The notes under the pieces: generated by a model
What the model saw: the letters and a program-made list of their open reading frames with translations, nothing else
What the model was told of the DNA's origin: nothing
Database searches by the model: none
In this document: in pieces, positions 1 through 6,415 of the stretch
How the letters are laid out: each line of letters begins with the position of its first letter
Numbering within the stretch: the stretch's first letter is position 1
Translations under genes and position numbers: made by a program
Assembly (NCBI GenBank): GCA_028709985.1
Contig: JAQUTB010000024.1
Coordinates: 1 to 11,988, forward strand
Reading direction: 5' to 3'
From: Dethiosulfovibrio sp.
Lineage (GTDB): Bacteria > Synergistota > Synergistia > Synergistales > Dethiosulfovibrionaceae
DNA: 11,988 nt

Positions 1-1248
1 TACGTTATATTCTCCGGTCAAGATATGTCCCTATCCGCCAGTCATCCTGTTTACGGCCCGGATGGCGAACCTGTCGGGGTTATGGCGACGGACCTGTTTC
101 TTTCCAGGATGTCGTCGTTTTTGCGTTGGATAAACTTGGGCAGTTCTTCGGTGTCCTTCGTGGTCGACAGATCCGGCAGGATGATAGCCTCGTCTGCCTC
201 AATACCCTTGCTCATACCCTCCAGCGAGGGGGTCGTCGTGAGCCGACACGATGTCGGTTCCTATCCCCATCCGCTGGTTCAAGAGGCCGGAAAAGCGGTG
301 GAATCCTTCGGAGGATGGGGATCTATAAAGGACATGGAGATGTTCGAGATCAAGGGAAACGGGGAAAGGATGTTTCTCCAGGTCAGCCCTCTTGCCGCGG
401 ACAAGGGGTTTGACTGGCTAGTGGCGGTGGTGATCCCGGAGAAGGAATTGACTCCTGGAATAATGGTCGATCGGAGCACCTTTTTGGGCTTTTCGCTGGG
501 GCTTATATCCTTTGCCGTGCTGCTGGCCCTTGTCGTATCAAGGGGTATAATCGCCCCCCTAAATCTCATGGAGAGGGCTATCTCGGTGATGAGCAGGGAC
601 AGCAAGGTGGATCCTGTCGTCTTTTCGAGCAGGTTCTCTGAGGTGTCCATGCTCATAGGGACCTTCAACGATATGGCCAACAGGATGCGACAGGCCATGG
701 ACGGCCTCAAGCAGGAGATCGCCCGGAGAGAGGAGATCGAAAAGGCCCTGACGATGGAGGCGACGACAGATTTTCTGACTGGGTTGGCCAACAGAAGGAG
801 TTTTATGGAGAGGCTGAAGTCGGAGATGGCGCGGATCCGTCGTTACGGAAGCGTTGGCTCTCTGCTTATGCTGGATATCGACCGCTTCAAGTCCATAAAC
901 GATACTTACGGGCACAACGTGGGCGATCAGGTGTTGGCTGGCTTGGGAGGGCTACTCGCCGGATCTGTCAGGGAATGCGACCTACCTGGTAGAATAGGTG
1001 GTGAAGAGTTCCTCATATTTTTAAGCGATACCCCCTTAGCAGGAGCCGGCTGTTTCGCCGAGAGGGTCAGAAAATCAATAAAGGATCGACCTATATCGAC
1101 CGACAATGGGCTGGTATCGTTCACGGTAAGCATAGGTGTCACCCAGATAAACCAAGAGGACAGCTCGATGGACGATGTTATCGCCAGGGCCGATCGGGCT
1201 ATGTACAGGGCTAAAGAACTGGGAAGGGATAGGGTAGAGATAGGTTAG
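1..1248 (+). CDS. Cache-HAMP-GGDEF diguanylate cyclase, 5' partial
   Basis: Membrane-bound diguanylate cyclase, making cyclic di-GMP from two GTP in response to an extracytoplasmic signal. The frame is open from base 1, and the residues before the first ATG (base 25) already belong to a Cache domain, so the true start lies upstream of the window. Numbering from that ATG: residues 1-145 are the end of the membrane-distal Cache part (HPVYGPDGEPVGVMATD) and the proximal part; a membrane helix spans about 152-172; a HAMP-like linker about 173-225 and a short charged helix lead into GGDEF at about 245-405. The metal-binding DIDRFK is at 284-289. The active-site loop GGEEF is at 325-329, and RECD at 316-319 is a correctly spaced RxxD product-inhibition site, so an active, feedback-inhibited enzyme is expected. 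The ligand cannot be read. The next gene starts 46 bases after the stop, so they may share a transcript. Confidence 0.93.
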   Translation, partial: YVIFSGQDMSLSASHPVYGPDGEPVGVMATDLFLSRMSSFLRWINLGSSSVSFVVDRSGRMIASSASIPLLIPSSEGVVVSRHDVGSYPHPLVQEAGKAVESFGGWGSIKDMEMFEIKGNGERMFLQVSPLAADKGFDWLVAVVIPEKELTPGIMVDRSTFLGFSLGLISFAVLLALVVSRGIIAPLNLMERAISVMSRDSKVDPVVFSSRFSEVSMLIGTFNDMANRMRQAMDGLKQEIARREEIEKALTMEATTDFLTGLANRRSFMERLKSEMARIRRYGSVGSLLMLDIDRFKSINDTYGHNVGDQVLAGLGGLLAGSVRECDLPGRIGGEEFLIFLSDTPLAGAGCFAERVRKSIKDRPISTDNGLVSFTVSIGVTQINQEDSSMDDVIARADRAMYRAKELGRDRVEIG

Positions 1249-1294
1249 GTCATGGATGGCCACAAAATCTAATCGATGGAGCGAGGGTAAAAAT

Positions 1295-1759
1295 ATGATA
1301 TGCAGCAATAGAATTTCCTTTGATTTCGACAGGGTCTATCTACCGTCCCCTATAGTGAGAGGACTTACCTTTTTGGCGGAGACCGACCTGTCCTCCCAGC
1401 CCATGGGCAGGATGGATATCGACGGTGACGACCTTTTCGCCATATTCTCAAGGTCACAGACATCCCCAGTGGCCGACGGCCGCTGGGAGGCACACAAGCG
1501 ATATGCCGATATCCAGTACGTCATAGGTGGAGACGAGCTTATAGGCTGGGCCCCCGACGATGGTGCCAGGGACTACCTGTCAAAGGAGGGAGAGGACTGT
1601 TTCTTCTTTCCTGTCCCTCAATCTCCCTGCTGGATCCATATGTCCTATGGCTCCTACGCCGTGTTCTTCCCCTCGGACCTCCACTGTCCACTCAGGGCCT
1701 GGGGAGACCCGAGCCCGGTCCACAAGGTCGTCGTAAAAGTGGCACTGTCCCTGTTTTAG
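1295..1759 (+). CDS. YhcH/YjgK/YiaL family protein (TabA-like cupin)
   Basis: A 154-residue protein of the YhcH/YjgK(TabA)/YiaL (DUF386) family, soluble cytoplasmic beta-barrels with a cupin-like metal pocket. The diagnostic motif is WEAHKRYADIQ, giving Glu65, His67, Tyr70, Asp72 and Gln74. It is followed by FPSDLHCP (His130) and by VHKVVVKV near the end, both typical of the family. I chose ATG 1295 because GAGGGT lies 6 bases upstream and the length then equals that usual for the family; an in-frame ATG at 1256 would add 13 residues unlike the family. Members sit in sugar and sialic-acid gene clusters, and E. coli TabA (YjgK) affects biofilm formation; the chemistry is generally unsettled. 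Here it lies between two diguanylate cyclases, which fits a biofilm or surface-sugar role, but that is inference. The next start is 12 bases after its stop. Confidence 0.88.
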   Translation: MICSNRISFDFDRVYLPSPIVRGLTFLAETDLSSQPMGRMDIDGDDLFAIFSRSQTSPVADGRWEAHKRYADIQYVIGGDELIGWAPDDGARDYLSKEGEDCFFFPVPQSPCWIHMSYGSYAVFFPSDLHCPLRAWGDPSPVHKVVVKVALSLF

Positions 1760-1771
1760 GTCATGTGTCCC

Positions 1772-2638
1772 ATGAAAAAATATGCTCTAACTTTTACGCT
1801 CTCCTGTTTTTTTGCTTTTTCATATCTGTCACAGGTCTGTATGGGGGCAAGCTACGTCTTTGGGGTTCTACCTAGCTCGGACCCCGAAAAGCTCCACGAG
1901 GCCCTGTCCTGGCTTTCGGGGTATCTTGCTCAGGCCACGGGAGACGATTTTTCCGTCGTGGTCACCAAGGATTACGAGGAGCTGATGATCCGCATAAGAG
2001 AGGGATCCGTGGATCTGGCCTGTCTCAATACCGTAGGCTATATAAAGTTAAGGAGAGATGTTTTAGATATAAAGTACGTAGGGACTTTTCTGGAAAAAGA
2101 CGATAAGGACGGCTCTATGTCCGGCTATTATCGCTCCTATATAGTCTCCTTGAAGGATCGTGGTTTTTCCTCGATCAAGGATATTGAGGGTGGTACTTTC
2201 GCCTTTGTCAGCAGAGATTCCACCTCCTCTGTGTATGCTAAACAGGCTTTAAGAAAAATGGGGATAGATCCCTCCGTTTTCTTCGGGAAGGTCTTCTATC
2301 TAAACCGCCACGATCGGGTCGTGAAATCCTTGGTCGCTGGATCCGTAGACGCAGGGGCCATATCTCATGGTATGTATCGTAATGCAGTTGAAAGTTTTGG
2401 AGATGTATTCGATGTCCTGGTCGTCTCCGAGCCTATCCCTCACGATCTAGTGGTGGCTAGCAGAAGCTTTCCCCCCGATAAGGTGGAGCTTTATCGTAAA
2501 GCGTTGGTTCAGTTGCCTCCTGACTATGATGGATTCGAAACGGTTCGAAGAGCTCTGGGTTGGGGGGCGTTAGGGTTCGGGGTATTTGACGAATCCTTCT
2601 ACGACAGGGCGGAAGAGGTCATAAATGCTGATATCTAG
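1772..2638 (+). CDS. PhnD-like periplasmic phosphate/phosphonate-type binding protein
   Basis: A 288-residue periplasmic solute-binding protein of the PhnD (phosphate/phosphite/phosphonate) type. A signal peptide is clear (MKKY, then a hydrophobic stretch to about residue 20, cleavage probably near 25-27). The family pattern follows: GVLPSSDPEKL at 31-41, the ExxDLxxLN-like region near 78-86, SYIVSLKDRGFSSIKDIEGG at 122-141, the ligand-loop-like SRDSTSS at 147-153, and the HDRVVKSLVAGSVDAGAIS stretch at 180-198. ATG 1772 is preferred to ATG 1763: AGGT at 1758-1761 is almost against 1763 but reasonably placed for 1772, and MKK is a normal signal-peptide start. No phn permease or ATPase is nearby. 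Its last 14 bases overlap the next gene, a Cache-domain diguanylate cyclase, which suggests a sensory rather than a transport role. The ligand is unknown; the PhnD family also includes binders of other anions and small organic acids. Confidence 0.85.
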   Translation: MKKYALTFTLSCFFAFSYLSQVCMGASYVFGVLPSSDPEKLHEALSWLSGYLAQATGDDFSVVVTKDYEELMIRIREGSVDLACLNTVGYIKLRRDVLDIKYVGTFLEKDDKDGSMSGYYRSYIVSLKDRGFSSIKDIEGGTFAFVSRDSTSSVYAKQALRKMGIDPSVFFGKVFYLNRHDRVVKSLVAGSVDAGAISHGMYRNAVESFGDVFDVLVVSEPIPHDLVVASRSFPPDKVELYRKALVQLPPDYDGFETVRRALGWGALGFGVFDESFYDRAEEVINADI

Positions 2639-4115
2639 GGCTCGATCTCTTAAGGGCGGTATCCTGATAATAGTGATGTTCTCCTTCGGGATTCTCAGCC
2701 TGACTTACGGTATTTTTCTTAACGTTATTATAAAAGATTATGCGAATTCCCGTCTAGCTGAAAGGGAGAGGTCCGCAGAGCTAGTTCGCAGGGGGCTCGT
2801 CCACAATTTGGAGCATTTGATCCAGCTGTCCATAAATCTATCCCGACCGAGGGATATCCATGAAGCCATAGAGGGCATGAACAACGATGCCCTTTCGGAC
2901 TGGGGAAAGGCGTTTTCCAAGTCCGTTAGTTCGATTTTATTTATAGACACCGACGGTACCGTTATAGCAAGGGCACCTGATGAGTTCCGTTTTGGCGACT
3001 CGGTACGATCGGAGACGTTTTTCAGAGGGGCAAGGGACGACGGCAGTTTTTCGGGGGTTTCTATTGTGGAGGGGCAAGCAGCTCTGGTGGCTTGCTATCC
3101 GGTGTATAAGTATAACGACACTGTGGTGGGTTATGTTTCGATATTTAAGGATATAACCGAAAAATTCCTTGAGGGATTGTTGCCGGAAAAAGACATGAGA
3201 CTATCTTTTTTGGGGACTATCGCCTCGACTTCTCCCATAAAGCTTAGCCCCTCCATCGAAAACCCCATCTTGATCTCCGTCGCAGACGGTGCTTTCAGCC
3301 TTTCATTTCTTCCTTCTCCTGAGTATCTAAGGCTTCTGGGCCTTCAGGGCGATATTCTAAGCGCCTTTGCGGTGGTAACAGCAGGAACTATTATCTTGTT
3401 GTTGTTTTTTCTAAACAGGCATTTCAGGCCCTATACGGAGATAGTGGATGCCCTTGTCGATTACTCGGAAAACCACGCCAGTCTGGAGGAGCTTCGTCGT
3501 TCTATCTCTAACACCCATCTTAGTTCCACAGGGGAAATATGCTATATCTCAAGGGCCCTCGTAAAAATGATAGCGGTCATAGAGGAAAAGATGAGGAGTA
3601 TCCAGTCCTACAGCGAAAAACTCGAGTTTTTGGCCACCAGGGACTCTCTGACCGAGCTGTGGAATCGGAGAAAGATGGACCAGATACTTGTGGCCGAGAC
3701 CAACGTGGTCGATCGTACTGCCGGTGACCTATCCCTTATCATGGTGGACATAGATTTTTTCAAGAGGGTAAACGATACCTTCGGACATGAGAGCGGGGAT
3801 AAGGTTCTCCTGTCTGTAGCTGCGACTATTGTGGATTCTTTAAGGCAGTCTGACGAGGTTGGAAGATGGGGAGGGGAGGAGTTTTTAGCGGTCCTTCCCG
3901 ATACCGACTTACCCGAGGCCTTTGATTGTGCAGAGAGGGCTAGGAAGGCAATAGAAGGATGTCTCTTAGACAACTGTATTTCCGTGACCGCCAGTTTCGG
4001 CGTAACTCAATACAGGCCAGGGGAGCCGATAAACGAGTTCGTGAGCAGGGCGGATAAAGCCCTTTATCTCGCCAAGGAGCGAGGTAGAAACATGACCTGC
4101 GTCTCCCCTTCTTGA
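2625..4115 (+). CDS. Cache-domain GGDEF diguanylate cyclase
   Basis: A complete 496-residue membrane diguanylate cyclase. Membrane helices at about 11-35 and 243-264 flank a periplasmic region of about 205 residues with Cache features (ILFIDTDGTVIA at 104-115, ACYPVYKYNDTVVGYVSIF at 156-174). A linker and probable signalling helix (about 310-335) lead to GGDEF at about 335-490. Catalytic features are intact: DIDFFK 375-380, GGEEF 416-420, and an RxxD inhibitory site RQSD at 407-410. The start ATG has GAAGAGG 6 bases upstream and lies inside the preceding PhnD-like gene (14-base overlap), so the two are probably translationally coupled. The context suggests that the binding protein presents its ligand state to the Cache domain, as NspS does to MbaA; this is inference. 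No HAMP match is obvious after the second helix. The gene ends region 1; the next gene is 87 bases away. Confidence 0.94.
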   Translation: MLISRARSLKGGILIIVMFSFGILSLTYGIFLNVIIKDYANSRLAERERSAELVRRGLVHNLEHLIQLSINLSRPRDIHEAIEGMNNDALSDWGKAFSKSVSSILFIDTDGTVIARAPDEFRFGDSVRSETFFRGARDDGSFSGVSIVEGQAALVACYPVYKYNDTVVGYVSIFKDITEKFLEGLLPEKDMRLSFLGTIASTSPIKLSPSIENPILISVADGAFSLSFLPSPEYLRLLGLQGDILSAFAVVTAGTIILLLFFLNRHFRPYTEIVDALVDYSENHASLEELRRSISNTHLSSTGEICYISRALVKMIAVIEEKMRSIQSYSEKLEFLATRDSLTELWNRRKMDQILVAETNVVDRTAGDLSLIMVDIDFFKRVNDTFGHESGDKVLLSVAATIVDSLRQSDEVGRWGGEEFLAVLPDTDLPEAFDCAERARKAIEGCLLDNCISVTASFGVTQYRPGEPINEFVSRADKALYLAKERGRNMTCVSPS

Positions 4116-4121
4116 CCACAG

Positions 4122-4145
4122 GTTGCCCAGGGCGCAACATTTTGC
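4122..4145 (+). terminator. Weak candidate terminator hairpin after the second cyclase
   Basis: GTTGC (4122-4126) can pair with GCAAC (4134-4138) around a 7-base loop, followed by ATTTTGC. The stem is only 5 base pairs and the T run only four, so this may be a poor terminator or a chance repeat. Its position just after the operon's last stop is the main support. Confidence 0.25.
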
Positions 4146-4176
4146 AAGAGATCTCGTCTCCAGGATGGTAATCTGG
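4142..4176 (+). promoter_or_regulatory. Possible promoter/operator of the AraC-DUF2000 unit
   Basis: The 87-base gap before the AraC-family gene must hold its promoter if it is transcribed on its own. TTGCAA (4142-4147) and GGTAAT (4167-4172) resemble -35 and -10 boxes, but 19 bases apart. Two symmetric elements lie in the same space: the perfect palindrome GAGATCTC (4148-4155), and an imperfect inverted repeat with CCAG (4160-4163) facing CTGG (4173-4176). These could be regulator-binding sites, perhaps for autoregulation. The evidence is weak. Confidence 0.25.
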
Positions 4177-4202
4177 TCTTAGTTTGCGAGGGGAGTGCTG
4201 AC

Positions 4203-5006
4203 ATGACAGAAAGTCGGAGCGTCTACTACGACTCAGATATCGGACTTGAGGCCTACGGATTTAGAGGGTTGGTGCAGGAGTTCCCCTGCCATTCTCACGA
4301 TTACTACGTCATAGGCTTCGTAGAGAGAAGTAGGCGCAGGTTTGTCTGTCGAGGGGAGGAGAGCTGTATCTCTCCTGGAGACGTGATACTGATAGCCCCA
4401 GGGGAAAGCCACTCCTGCCATCAGTTCGGAGAGGATCCTTTGGACTATAGGTCTCTAAACATAGGGGCGGATGTAATGGCAATGGCTATGTCGGAGACAT
4501 TGGGAGGGGATAAACTTTCCGTATTTGGCCGAAACGTGGTTCCCGATGGACTCTCTGTGTTGTTGCTTCGACGGCTTCACCGGAGTATCTCGGGCGGAGC
4601 TCCTGGAATGGAGAAGGAGGAGCTTTTTTTAGCTCTGATGGCCAGGCTCATAGACCTGTGCGGACTATCCCATAGGGACTCCACACCTGAGTCCTCAAGG
4701 ATAAAGGACGTGGTGGACTTTTTGGAGTCCAACTACGGCGAGCCTGTGACGTTGGATCTCTTAAGCTCCGCCGCGGGGATCAGCAAGTACCGCCTCATCA
4801 GGGCCTTTAACGAACAAATAGGCATATCACCCCATCGATATCTCGAGACGGTGCGGATAAACAGGGCCAGAAAGCTTCTTGCGGAGGGAATGCCGACTGT
4901 AGACGTGGCCTACTCGACGGGCTTCCACGACCAGAGCCATTTTAGCAACTGCTTCAAAAAGCTACTGGGGATAACGCCCAGCAGCTACGGAGCGCTGTTT
5001 AGATAG
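4203..5006 (+). CDS. AraC-family transcriptional regulator with N-terminal cupin
   Basis: A 267-residue DNA-binding regulator of the AraC/XylS family. Residues about 20-90 form an AraC-type cupin sensor: CHSHDYYVIGFVE at 29-41, then GEESCISPGDVILIAPGESH at 51-70, with His30, His32, His70 and His73 possible ligand or metal residues. The C-terminal 100 residues carry the two helix-turn-helix motifs: TLDLLSSAAGISKYRLIRAF at 183-202, and TVDVAYSTGFHDQSHFSNCF at 232-251 leading into the family ending KKLLGITPSSY. GAGGGGAG (4188-4195) lies 7 bases before ATG 4203. It probably controls the DUF2000 gene that starts 16 bases after its stop, and perhaps itself; AraC regulators of this type are often found beside DUF2000 genes. 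The effector is unknown. Confidence 0.94.
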   Translation: MTESRSVYYDSDIGLEAYGFRGLVQEFPCHSHDYYVIGFVERSRRRFVCRGEESCISPGDVILIAPGESHSCHQFGEDPLDYRSLNIGADVMAMAMSETLGGDKLSVFGRNVVPDGLSVLLLRRLHRSISGGAPGMEKEELFLALMARLIDLCGLSHRDSTPESSRIKDVVDFLESNYGEPVTLDLLSSAAGISKYRLIRAFNEQIGISPHRYLETVRINRARKLLAEGMPTVDVAYSTGFHDQSHFSNCFKKLLGITPSSYGALFR

Positions 5007-5008
5007 AA

Positions 5009-5015
5009 AGAGGTG
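5009..5015 (+). promoter_or_regulatory. Ribosome binding site deciding the TTG start of the DUF2000 gene
   Basis: AGAGGTG is 7 bases upstream of TTG 5023, a normal distance, but 16 bases from the in-frame ATG 5032. The TTG is therefore the more likely start. Confidence 0.6.
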
Positions 5016-5022
5016 TTTTGTC

Positions 5023-5439
5023 TTGAAAAACATGAAGTTGGTCCTACTGCTGAACGATAAACTTCCCTTAGGCGTGATGGCCAATACCGCCGCCATACTG
5101 GGAATCTCTTTGGGAAGGCAGTTCCCTGAGGTGGTCGGCGAGGACGTTACCGACGGTAGCGGTTTTACCCACAAGGGGATAGTCAAGGTTCCGGTTCCCG
5201 TCCTTAAGGGATCCGAGGAGGGCCTTAAAGAGCTACGTCGTAGGCTCTATGATCCACAGTATGAGGACCTTACGGTGGTGGATTTCTCCGACGTAGCCCG
5301 TAGATGCCAGGTCTACGAGGAGTACGTTGATAAAGCTGCCTCCGTAGACGAGAGCCGGTACAGCTACCTGGGATTGGCGGTCTGTGGCGACGCCAAAAAG
5401 GTCAACAGCCTCACAGGAGCGATGCCCCTTATGAGATGA
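5023..5439 (+). CDS. DUF2000 family protein
   Basis: A 138-residue soluble protein of the DUF2000 family, whose fold is related to peptidyl-tRNA hydrolase 2 but whose reaction is not established. Recognisable features are the N-terminal VLLLNDKLPLGVMANTAAIL (7-26) with LGISLG after it, the GEDVTDGSGFTHKGIVKVPV block (39-58) followed by PVL, and the C-terminal LGLAVCGDAKKVNSLTGAMP (116-135), which usually carries the conserved glycine and lysines. Length is normal for the family. It starts with TTG according to the ribosome binding site. It follows the AraC-family gene by 16 bases, so the two form an operon and the regulator probably controls it. Its stop is one base from the stop of the convergent acetyltransferase gene. 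Confidence 0.85.
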   Translation: MKNMKLVLLLNDKLPLGVMANTAAILGISLGRQFPEVVGEDVTDGSGFTHKGIVKVPVPVLKGSEEGLKELRRRLYDPQYEDLTVVDFSDVARRCQVYEEYVDKAASVDESRYSYLGLAVCGDAKKVNSLTGAMPLMR

Positions 5440-5440
5440 T

Positions 5441-5986
5441 CTACCCGGTGGCTGTCTCTCCTGACAGGACGGACATAACGATCATGTCCAGATAACGTCC
5501 GTCTCTGTATATTGCCTGTCTCATCCGGCCTTCCTCCACGAACCCGCATCTTTCGTAGCATTTTATCGCTGAAAGGTTATCCTCTCGGACCAGCAGGTCT
5601 ACCCTGTGCAGGTTCATGAACCGAAAGGCGTAGTCGCTGAGGGTCCTGAGGGCCTCCGAGCCGTATCCTTTCCCTCTGGCCCCTGGGGCCCCTATGACGA
5701 GTCCGATCCTGGCGGAGCGGTTTTTCCAGTCTATCACGTGAAAGTCTATCTGCCCTATATACCGCTCCGTCTCCCTGTCCGCCACGACGAAGTGAGCCTC
5801 TTTGTCCGATTCCCTTTCCATATTCCCTTTGATCCAGCTCTCTATAGCGGAATCGCTTCTGGGCAGAAGAAAATTGTCCGACAAGGTTCCGACCACATCC
5901 GGGTCGTTGACCCACTCCATCAACGAGTCTTTGTCCGAAAGCCTGAACTCCCTGAGCATGATTCTTTGTCCGATTATCCTCGGCAT
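5441..5986 (-). CDS. GNAT family N-acetyltransferase (RimJ/RimL-like)
   Basis: A 181-residue acetyltransferase of the GNAT superfamily, transferring acetyl from acetyl-CoA to an amine. The layout is RimJ/RimL-like: RIMLREFRLSDKDSLMEWVN at 8-27, beta-strand YIGQIDFHVIDWKNRSARIG at 76-95, the acetyl-CoA pyrophosphate loop RGKGYG at 104-109 followed by SEALRTL, and NLSAIKCYERCGFVEEGRMR at 137-156. Such proteins modify ribosomal proteins, antibiotics, polyamines or small metabolites; the substrate cannot be told here. Start 5986 is chosen because GGAGGTGA lies 5 bases upstream; the upstream in-frame ATG (6034) would place that site inside the gene. It is divergent from the cobalamin-riboswitch operon and convergent with the DUF2000 gene. 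Confidence 0.92.
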   Translation of the reverse strand: MPRIIGQRIMLREFRLSDKDSLMEWVNDPDVVGTLSDNFLLPRSDSAIESWIKGNMERESDKEAHFVVADRETERYIGQIDFHVIDWKNRSARIGLVIGAPGARGKGYGSEALRTLSDYAFRFMNLHRVDLLVREDNLSAIKCYERCGFVEEGRMRQAIYRDGRYLDMIVMSVLSGETATG

Positions 5987-5991
5987 ACAGC

Positions 5992-5999
5992 TCACCTCC
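5992..5999 (-). promoter_or_regulatory. Strong ribosome binding site of the acetyltransferase
   Basis: On the minus strand GGAGGTGA stands 5 bases before the ATG at 5986. It decides between this start and the in-frame ATG at 6034. Confidence 0.75.
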
Positions 6000-6092
6000 A
6001 AAATATTTTTTGGTGTATCGGAGAGATAGATCATCGTCTTAAGTCGAGTCTGTCTTTATCCTCGTTGTCTTGATGTTTAAAGTTCAATTTGC

Positions 6093-6121
6093 TTGACAGG
6101 TGGCAACACGTGGGATAAGCT
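6093..6121 (+). promoter_or_regulatory. Candidate sigma-70 promoter of the riboswitch operon
   Basis: A perfect -35 box TTGACA (6093-6098) is followed 15 bases later by GATAAG (6114-6119), or 17 bases later by the poorer TAAGCT (6116-6121). Transcription would begin near 6127, about 30-40 bases before the aptamer. The -10 is imperfect, so the exact start is uncertain. The rest of the gap between 5999 and 6093 is AT-rich and should hold the divergent acetyltransferase promoter, which I could not fix. Confidence 0.4.
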
Positions 6122-6154
6122 ACCCCGAGTATTATCATGATCTCTATAACTGAA

Positions 6155-6313
6155 TAACGTACAGGCCATGGTTTGAGGAAGTCCGGTGCAATTCCGGCAC
6201 AGCCCCGCTACTGTGATCACGACGAAATCACATTAAGCCACTGCAAAACAGCTCGTTTTGTGGGAAGGCGTGAGAGTAGGATGACTGAGAGTCAGGATAC
6301 CGTCCATGGTTTT
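6155..6313 (+). promoter_or_regulatory. Cobalamin (B12) riboswitch
   Basis: A leader RNA aptamer for adenosylcobalamin or a related cobalamin, which normally turns expression down when B12 is plentiful. The conserved core is easy to read: CCGGTGCAATTCCGGC (6183-6198), AGCCCCGCTACTGTGA (6201-6216), AAGCCACTG (6235-6243), GGGAAGGC (6262-6269), and the B12 box GAGTCAGGATACC (6289-6301). P1 is formed by CCATGG at 6166-6171 with CCATGG at 6304-6309. TGTGAT (6212-6217) pairs with ATCACA (6227-6232). The P5 stem is CAAAA (6244-6248) with TTTTG (6256-6260), leaving loop L5 CAGCTCG (6249-6255). It lies about 100 bases before the first ABC-permease start and is expected to control the whole operon downstream. 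It is the main clue to the transporter's substrate. Confidence 0.95.
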
Positions 6314-6315
6314 GA

Positions 6316-6351
6316 GGTGTTTTCATACGAGGGTATGGGGGCTCTGTTTTT
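6316..6351 (+). terminator. Candidate expression-platform hairpin (P13) with terminator-like T run
   Basis: CATAC (6324-6328) pairs with GTATG (6333-6337) around GAGG. The stem can extend outward through four G-U pairs and a G-C pair to 6319/6342, and is followed by TCTG and five T (6347-6351). The loop-side CGAG (6328-6331) is complementary to CTCG (6252-6255) in aptamer loop L5, as expected for the L5-L13 kissing contact of cobalamin riboswitches. CCAT of the P1 3' strand (6304-6307) could instead pair with ATGG (6335-6338), a possible antiterminator. The hairpin and T run are visible; the switching scheme is inference, and the wobble-rich stem makes it uncertain. Confidence 0.45.
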
Positions 6352-6401
6352 GTGCTCTTTTAAGGTTAAATATTTATAGATAATAAGCTCTTTTCTTTTG
6401 T

Positions 6402-6409
6402 GGGAGGTG
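6402..6409 (+). promoter_or_regulatory. Ribosome binding site deciding the TTG start of the first permease
   Basis: GGGAGGTG lies 6 bases before TTG 6416. Other in-frame starts (TTG 6398, GTG 6407, TTG 6410) overlap or abut this site. The aptamer and the P13 hairpin leave this site free, so control by simple masking is not obvious. Confidence 0.65.
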
Positions 6410-6415
6410 TTGAAT

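Noticed and set aside
25..1248. Treating the ATG at 25 as the true start of the first cyclase
   Set aside because: The reading frame is open to base 1 and the protein would begin in the middle of a Cache domain, so the gene is cut by the window edge.
5606..6073. Plus-strand open frame opposite the acetyltransferase
   Set aside because: The minus-strand gene has the GNAT acetyl-CoA loop and a strong ribosome binding site; the plus-strand frame has neither motifs nor a good start.
6173..6379. Short plus-strand open frame across the leader before the permease
   Set aside because: It lies inside the cobalamin aptamer, whose conserved RNA elements explain this sequence.
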